From assembly GCA_026120185.1 (NCBI GenBank), contig JANUWF010002207.1:372001-436000 (forward strand): 64,000 nt of DNA, written 5' to 3'. Origin of the DNA: Voacanga thouarsii (taxonomy: Eukaryota; Streptophyta; Magnoliopsida; Gentianales; Apocynaceae). The notes below the pieces were generated by a model. It saw only the letters and a list, made by a program, of their open reading frames with translations. It had not been told where the DNA came from and made no database searches. The translations under genes and the position numbers were made by a program. This document shows, piece after piece, positions 57,411 through 64,000 of this stretch (the first letter of the stretch is position 1; each line of letters starts with the position of its first letter).

Positions 57411-59239
57411 GATGCTATGTAGGTTTAAGTTTGTAGAGATGATGCAAGTGACCTAGATGTAAACATAGAGAGCATTAGCTACTTGTATATGTACATGATA
57501 TGCAAATAATTAGGACTTTAATTAAACGCATTTTTACTCCACTATTTTACTCAAACCAAGAGCCCCCACTACTAATTTAGGAAAGCCCGTTGGAAGCTTT
57601 CCTAGTGGACCGGTATCCAAATTGCTCAAGAATAACCTTGGTTTGCCCAACAAGCCACCCTTAAGTTCATTGTTAGGTATCCAATACTAATTACATCGTA
57701 TGTAACTATTGGATCATTAGGTGATTAACAGCTTTTAATCTTAAAGCCTTTTGGGCTACCCCAATCTTTCCTCTAAATTTCTTTATGCTTGAGTTTGCCC
57801 AACCGAGAGAAAAAATTTAGTTAAACCCGACCCATTAATCAAGAATTTAATTCCAAAGGAATTTAACTCCATAGCTTGAACATGCTCGATGTCAAGTAGG
57901 CTTGGATTTGCCTAACAACTTGGTCTCGAAAAAGGACTCTCGTTCTTACTATATTAACAGAAGTATTTAGGTTTAATATTAATTGAGGGATTTGTTCCTT
58001 TTAGTGATTTCATTGAATGACATGCATAAAAATCAATAAATCACATAATTGATAATCATGGTAATAAAGCGATTACATGGTATGGTTATGGACTTTACCC
58101 TAAATTAATTTCTTTGAGCCGTAAAAGAAATTAATATAGTTAACCCTATGTGTTTGTGCATGATTTAAGTAGAAGGTCTTATTTTCTCACCTTGTTTTGG
58201 TTGCCATCTCCAGAATAGAATAATTCTACTCCTATCTAACCTATGTAAACTAATTACATAGTTTCCTAAAGAGAGAAAACCTCGAGTTACATTCGAGGGG
58301 AGTCAGATGAGAAAAGAATTACCCAAGAATTCTAGAGAAGGCAGGACACGCAGACCATATTTCATAAAAACCAAAATTGAAAAATGCATGAATAGATATA
58401 ATTGGTTTTAGTCCATAACCATCCACCATGCCATTAATTATGCTTAAGAAAAATAAACATATACTTTTATTATTCCAAAATCACCATTTTGGAAAAATAA
58501 ATAAGTTCTAAAATTAATATTTTAGATAAATACATTAATTTTAAATTTTCAAAATTACTATTTTGAAAAATAAAATTGTTTGTCTCAAAACTAATTTTGA
58601 GAAAATGCTTTTAGGTCCCGGCTCTGGCAGCAAAAATGACAGTCCCATTAGAAAATTTTTTATTTGTCCGCCTCTCATGAAATGAGATTTTCTTTCATCA
58701 AACGTTGGTTCTACTCTGTTTGCGACGTTCTAGCTGGTTTTAAGAAAATTTTTCTTCCAAAAACGATTTTTGGATGTTCGCAAAATAGCACGGAACCGGC
58801 GCCGGCTGTAGTTGGGAACAATGGTGGCGATTTTGAAAATTTTCCAGAAACAATTTTTCGTGCCCTAATCTTCTGCAACAGATCAGTGAGAACAATTCTC
58901 AACAAAATTTTCTATTTTGAAGCTCAAAACAACAATCAATTTGTTAGTTTAATCAAAACCAAAATAGAGAATTAAGATGAAACGGAAGGCAAAAACCATG
59001 TTGCAAGAAATCGTTTTTCTGTAGAGAATTTGCAGCACATAACGAAAGCATCTTTCGAAATATGCTGTAACTTTTACACAATCATATTGTGCTACGGACT
59101 CAACCCATAATGCTCGAAACAATTTTAACTCGAGTGAAAACAATTTTCATAGCGAACAAAGACAAACACGAATACATGAAACTAATTTTTATGCCAAAAA
59201 CAATGTCCGTAAACCACACATAGCATGGCTCGTTGCCAC
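57411..59239 (-). other. CopA leader between gag and 5' LTR
   Basis: No coding signal on the minus strand. It contains CCGGCGCCGG at about 58796-58805 and AT-rich stretches at 58440-58620. PBS: minus strand TGGCAACGAGCC lies at 59227-59238, next to the LTR, but it is a poor match to initiator-Met tRNA. Confidence 0.5.
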
Positions 59240-60958
59240 TGTTGGGTATCTTAGGCTCGTATCCTATAGGGTGCAGCGGAAGAATAAAATGAGATACCAT
59301 CCTAGGACCTACATATATGTGGAAAAGAAGACATAAACAAATCAAAGGTGACAGCATTTACCTTTCTTTGATCGTCCAATGGACAAAAATTTCTTCTTTA
59401 TGTTGAGGCGCGATCCAGCAATCCTCTTAATCCAATTTCACGAGAGTTGAACGTCTAACCACTATAATCATAGTGTGTGATTATCTCTAATAGTAATCCA
59501 CACAGAAAAAATACTCAAGCACCAAATTTTCCTGTGCTAGCAGAAAAAGATAGCAGCTAGGGTTGTTTGTTAAGAACAATAGAGAGAGGGAGAGAGAGGA
59601 TGAGAAGGTTGTTTGCTGGCTAGGGTTTTCGTGTGTACACCACCTTCTGGTTTACATGCATCCCATGCATATAAATCGAAACAAACTCTACTAAAATTGG
59701 AAATTCTAATCTTATTAGAATTCTCTAATTGTAATTGGAAACATCAAATTCTCATAATTACAATTTGAACTATACATTATAACTATTTATAATTTGTCCA
59801 CACCAACTTCTCTTTCTCTCAATTAACCCCACAATGTTATCAAATAACATCTTGAGTATATAATCCTCTATTGTGTGTGACCTATTAGGTTTCCCAGTCA
59901 ACTGGTAGCGAACATGAATTAATCCAAACGTCTTTGAGATTAATAATCCACAATTAATTAGAATTAATCCTATTAATTCTAATCAGGATTGGTTTTTTAA
60001 TTCATCAATTAACAAACCCATATTCGCATATCATGAGCAGTATCTAGCAGCACATCATGACCACCCAAAAGTCCAGGAAGTCAAGTGGCTTGGAATGAAC
60101 CCTTCAATAACAAACTTCAATGCAATTAACTCATTTCACCATACAATATCTCATTTGGTTTGGAGTACGAAATTAGTGCCAACTCCCCCTAGAATTAATT
60201 CTGGCCCGAATACAATAGTACTTGTTTCAAGAACCCACTACTCTAGATGTGTATTAATTGAAACTATTTCTAATACATATATGCCCTAGCCAACAACTTC
60301 TCAAATAGTAATTTCTACAAATGACCGTGAGATATTCGCCCCTACTATTAGGAGTAGTGAATCCTTTATTTACCCTCTCAACTACTTTTATTTGCCTCAC
60401 AATGTACCTATTATCATCCCATAGGTGGCCCTCGATCGAGCTCCAGAGATTGGAATCAAAATACAATTCTCAGCAAATAAAGTACCTTGGAGATCTCAAA
60501 TCTAAGGATACTTGTTTGCTATATTGAAATTATATCATTGGCACTAAATAGTTATCCATGTGATTATTTCAAAGCTAGGTCATCCAATGAACTTGTTCCA
60601 TTAACAAGCATCCATGTGTTAATTTTAAGTATATCAATACTCACAGATATGAGAATCACCGCCTGATCAAATCAGGAAGTCTAACACATGGTAGTCTTAA
60701 CGCATTATTGATGTCCTATCTTATTAATACTACGACTAGGGAATATTTAAGTACTAACACTATACAGTGTAGTAGGAATCTCATATCATGATCTCTATCA
60801 TGATTTCCTTAACACAGTGTTATATTAGGGACTTTATCAAACAGTTATATTACTTAAAAGTAAACAAAAGAAACTGTAAGATAAATAATGCATTTTATTA
60901 AAATAAAATGTGTAATATACGATGTACAACGGATTGCCTCTAGGGCATAACACTAACA
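59240..60958 (-). repeat. CopA 5' LTR
   Basis: 1719 bp, colinear with 38035-39743. The right TSD ctttc follows at 60959-60963. Confidence 0.93.
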
Positions 60959-62090
60959 CTTTCGGCAAGGTTTTAACAAAGTAGTCTCTTTTTGATCTCT
61001 ATTGTCCAAAACTATTAAGAGGTAAGTTATGGAGCCTACCTAAGAAATTGAATGCAATATCTGATAGATATATTGATTGATCTAGGGAATAGATGCCAAT
61101 GCTAATAAGATTATAATCTTTTATGCATTATTCATCAACTATATGATTATGGGATATATGTATAGTCTGTGAGTTAAAGGGAACTATTGGTGTATGAATA
61201 AGAGAATATGAAGGATGGATAGTATTGTTAATTATTTATTAGATTTGAGGCTCTTTGATGATTTTTTTATGATAAGCATGTGTTGAAAAATAATTTTATG
61301 TTGATTATTGATTATTTAGTTGATCTAGGGCACTTAAATAAACATAGTGGTTTATATGAGCATGAACGTATAGATATTTGGGATAGATAGGAACTGTGAG
61401 TATTACTTGATAAAGCTTGTATTCACTTGGTATTGTGGATATATGATTGTTGGTAGAGTCTTAGATCTAGCTGATTTAAGTGTTCTAAATTATGCCAAGT
61501 ATTGGGATTTTTTGTAGCAATGGTATATTACATGATTCTAGATAAGGGATATTTCTGAAGTGAAAGATCAAGGTAGTTGATATTACTTATTTGCTTGATC
61601 TACATCAAGTAAGTCCTTATATTAAATTTGTGTTATAAAACTCTAAATTGTAAGTCAAATCTAACTACTAAATATACTCCTGATGGGATTACTTGGGATG
61701 CAAGCATGAGCATATTTATATATAGATTTCATTCAAACAATCTTTTTGTCAAAATACTGCTTTTCTTGCTGAAAGTGATATATGGCAAGATTTAAGAAAT
61801 CTATGTTTGTAGGACCAAAGCATGTACTAAGATTGGTTCTTCAGTGTTGCAAATATGTTAAGTACTCAATAAAGGAAGACATCTAAGGCTAATATTAAAT
61901 AGATTTGGTGAATCTCTCCGTAGGAGGACACCTCTAATAGATGAACCCTATACGGTAAATATGACAGTCTTAGTAGGTCAGGTTGGTCCGAGCTAGCACT
62001 CCAGTCCGAGTAGATTGTTATCTAGAAATGGACAATCGGTAAGTTGGATTAAGAGATGGAGAAGCATCTTATCCAGTGGGCTGATCACCC
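60959..62090 (+). repeat. ChrX: right piece of the old chromovirus-type LTR
   Basis: It resumes the sequence cut at 38034. It has a donor-like GAG/GTAAGT (about 61020). Degraded matches to the Chr1 R-U5 zone lie at 61855-62090 ('aagtactcaataaagg', 'cacctcta..agatgaaccctat', 'ggtccgagctagcac', 'cagtgggctgatcacc'). It ends where ChrY begins. Confidence 0.55.
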
Positions 62091-62206
62091 TGTAATACCC
62101 CTAGTAAAGATAATAGCAGAAGCATAACAACATCGGGTGTCGCCCCGTCCAGTTTCCTGGACAACGAGTCTTTATAACGAAAATAATAGAGCGAATAAAT
62201 AAATAA

Positions 62207-62212
<6 letters not shown>

Positions 62213-62249
<37 letters not shown>

Positions 62250-62269
62250 TATGTATATATATATATATG
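62213..62269. repeat. (AT)n microsatellite
   Basis: Alternating AT with two single-base interruptions, inside ChrY. Confidence 0.95.
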
Positions 62270-63499
62270 TAAGGTCCAGGCTCAACAATATCCGATACTG
62301 ATGGTCACACATATACATAGATCAATGAATCTCAAACATGCAATCTTTATATACCATAGAACAAAGTACATGGTCGAGAGGAAAGCCGTCCAGACGTATA
62401 CTACTGACTCGGTGGTATCGTCTTTTTATCCGTAGGTCCCTCAGCTCTGGAACCAACAAAAAGGTAGGATAAAAGACATGTGTGAGTGACGAATCACCCA
62501 GTGAGTCCCGTGTGTGCTAGTACATTATGAAAGAACAAAGAGCACAAAAGTTTTGTGGAATAGCATATCATTCTTTTCCTACTGGAAACAATTTTCAAAA
62601 CACTCTAAGGAGAAGTGTTTATTCAGAATACCATCATTTTTAGAAAATAGTATTTCATATTTCAAATCGTTGTCCTAGTTTCCAAATCACAGGCACTTCT
62701 CCAACAGAAGGTCGGCCTATATGCAAGTCCCACAGGCCTTGCCTTTGGCGCCACGTATCCTTGTATTGAGACCGTAGCCTCTAGTACTCAACTCGTGCGT
62801 CGCTGGAATAAGTACACCGTAGCATACTATAATCAACAAGTGTATGTAGCACATAATCTTTTACTTGCTACCATAAGCTAGGGGTCCCAATCCTAATATC
62901 AATGACCACCGAGGTAGCAAGGGGTTCGAATAACGCCAGGTGTCCATCCCAGCCTGTGACCAACCCAAATCACAAAGTGCATACAAGGACAACTCATCTC
63001 ATTGTCCTGTCGCCTCATTCAGAGTAACACAATCCCTAAAACTAGGCCAGGTTACTACGGTCGTCTAATTCTAATGTAGGCTATTACAAAGATCAAAGTC
63101 CTTATTGAGTTTTTAATGTCACAACTACCAACCCTTTTTGACTGATCAGGCCAGAGGGTTATCTGATCCCGTAGGATTTTCAATCAAAATATTTTTGCGG
63201 CAAATAACACTTTCTAGAAATAAATCCCATTGACTCACAAATCAAATTATCATTCACATAGGCTCCATAGGGCCAATCAATTCATTCCATAGGTGCATCA
63301 AGCCAATAAAATAATTTCGGGGATCAAAAGTCATTTTTCAAAAGTTAATCTCATCAAAAGAGATCATTTTCCAAAACCGTGTCACAATAGGTTAAAGAGT
63401 TCTTTTCATACATCAAAAAATGTTTTCAGGTGTATTCAAGTTATATTTCCCATACTCGATCATAAAAGTCATTTTCAAGGGCATTCGGGTCATTTTGCC

Positions 63500-63780
63500 C
63501 ATACCAGATTTGTAAAATACCCACAAGAGTTCCAATAAGGATATTTCAGTCATTTATCGAAAACCCGATTCCAAAGATTTCCATAAAACATTCCAATAAG
63601 GATATTTAGATCATTTTTCAAATACCCAATTCCAAAAGGAACTCATTTCAAGAAATCCAGAATTCTAATGCCAAAAGAGGATTAAATCTAATATTTCCAA
63701 ACATATTTCCATAAAAATGTTCCAATAAGGTCATTCCAGTTAATTTATGAATACATGATTCCAAAAATCACTATTTTTTG
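63500..63780. repeat. Diverged tandem motif cluster in ChrY
   Basis: The theme TTCCAATAAGG-(A/T-rich)-TCATTT..AA.ACCCGATTCCAAA recurs at about 63531, 63591 and 63720, with weaker forms near 63440-63500. Unit spacing is irregular (60-130 bp). Confidence 0.6.
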
Positions 63781-64000
63781 AAAATCTAAAGTGCTTAATC
63801 TAAAAGGAATGAATTCACAAAATTCATGCTTTAACCATTCATTAAGGTTTCCAATCTAATTATGAAGTTCATTCAAGTCCAAAATAGCATAAAACAAATC
63901 TTGCTTGAATAAATTTTAAGCATATTCATGGATTTCCAAAATGATATAAAACATAGAATTTCATGAAAAAGTGATGCACACTAGCTTTCAAACAATTTTA

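Larger units (their letters stand above)
38035..60958 (-). mobile_element. CopA: full-length Ty1/copia element, split by a Chr1 element
   Basis: Minus strand. LTRs are 38035-39743 (3') and 59240-60958 (5'), both TGTTGGGTATCT...CTAACA on the plus strand. The TSD is ctttc at 38030-38034 and 60959-60963, exact. The internal region is gag, protease, integrase, RT and RNase H, with RNase H split by Chr1 (40173-54160). Without the insertion the element is about 8.9 kb. All genes are broken. Confidence 0.93.
62091..64000 (-). repeat. ChrY: chromovirus-type LTR, right end outside window
   Basis: Begins TGTAATACCCC like the Chr1 LTR end. It has GTCGCCCCGTCC and the GTCCAG-TTTC-CTGGAC hairpin (62147-62162). 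An inverted 'ccttattgag' R-U5 match is near 63100. There is an (AT)n run at 62213-62269 and a cluster of TTCCAATAAGG motifs from 63520. No ORF. Internal region and TSD are not in the window. Confidence 0.65.

Noticed and set aside
58664..58975. 103-codon plus-strand frame in the CopA leader
   Set aside because: No similarity recognised and it lies in an untranslated leader; a minus-strand frame covers the same bases.
1..64000. A host protein-coding gene, CRISPR array or new defence system
   Set aside because: Nothing outside the retroelements has a domain, exon pattern or codon signal I can support; the window is explained by nested LTR retrotransposons and their decay.

Overview
The window is plant nuclear DNA, most likely from a eudicot and from repeat-rich, gene-poor chromatin. 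It is AT-rich, and every recognisable coding stretch belongs to LTR retrotransposons of the Ty3/gypsy and Ty1/copia types. Primer-binding sites match plant initiator-Met tRNA and target-site duplications (TSDs) are 5 bp. I found no convincing host gene, tRNA, rRNA or CRISPR. I use working labels: Chr1 (chromovirus-like gypsy, 4.1-4.3 kb LTRs), GypB (gypsy, ~1 kb LTRs), CopA (copia, 1.7 kb LTRs), CopB (Sirevirus-like copia, 1.28 kb LTRs), CopC (copia, LTRs not found), ChrX and ChrY (further chromovirus-type LTRs).

Left third (1-29.3 kb). GypB (1-3830, minus strand) has lost its RT, RNase H and integrase and sits in an older CopA-type copy (3831-5538). Degraded chromovirus-type LTR DNA follows, then a nearly complete Chr1 LTR (7089-11212). 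From 11213 to 29340 a minus-strand CopC element is split by the plus-strand CopB element (12028-26533). CopB carries a CopA solo LTR (12457-14312, TSD gattc) in its 5' LTR and another 1.5 kb solo-LTR-like insertion (16136-17630) in gag. It has a long 3' region with a decayed extra ORF and three polypurine-tract-like motifs, as in Sireviruses.

Central and right part (30-64 kb). An old chromovirus-type LTR (ChrX, in pieces at about 30.5-31.4, 36.7-38.0 and 61.0-62.1 kb) took two insertions. One is a GypB solo LTR, itself split by a Chr1 solo LTR (32199-36524). The other is a full CopA element (38035-60958, TSD ctttc), itself split by a full Chr1 element (40173-54160, TSD gtatc). A further chromovirus LTR (ChrY) starts at 62091 and leaves the window.

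The full Chr1 copy has LTRs of 4261 and 4271 bp, a 12-nt perfect PBS, a PPT, a gag with two zinc knuckles, protease, RT, RNase H, integrase and a chromodomain-like tail, all with few lesions. It also has an extra acidic ORF between PBS and gag with a SUMO-interaction-like motif. Its LTRs carry a tRNA-like D-arm/T-arm module, candidate splice sites and a CT microsatellite. No element here has an intact set of genes; nearly all premature stops fit C-to-T or G-to-A change.
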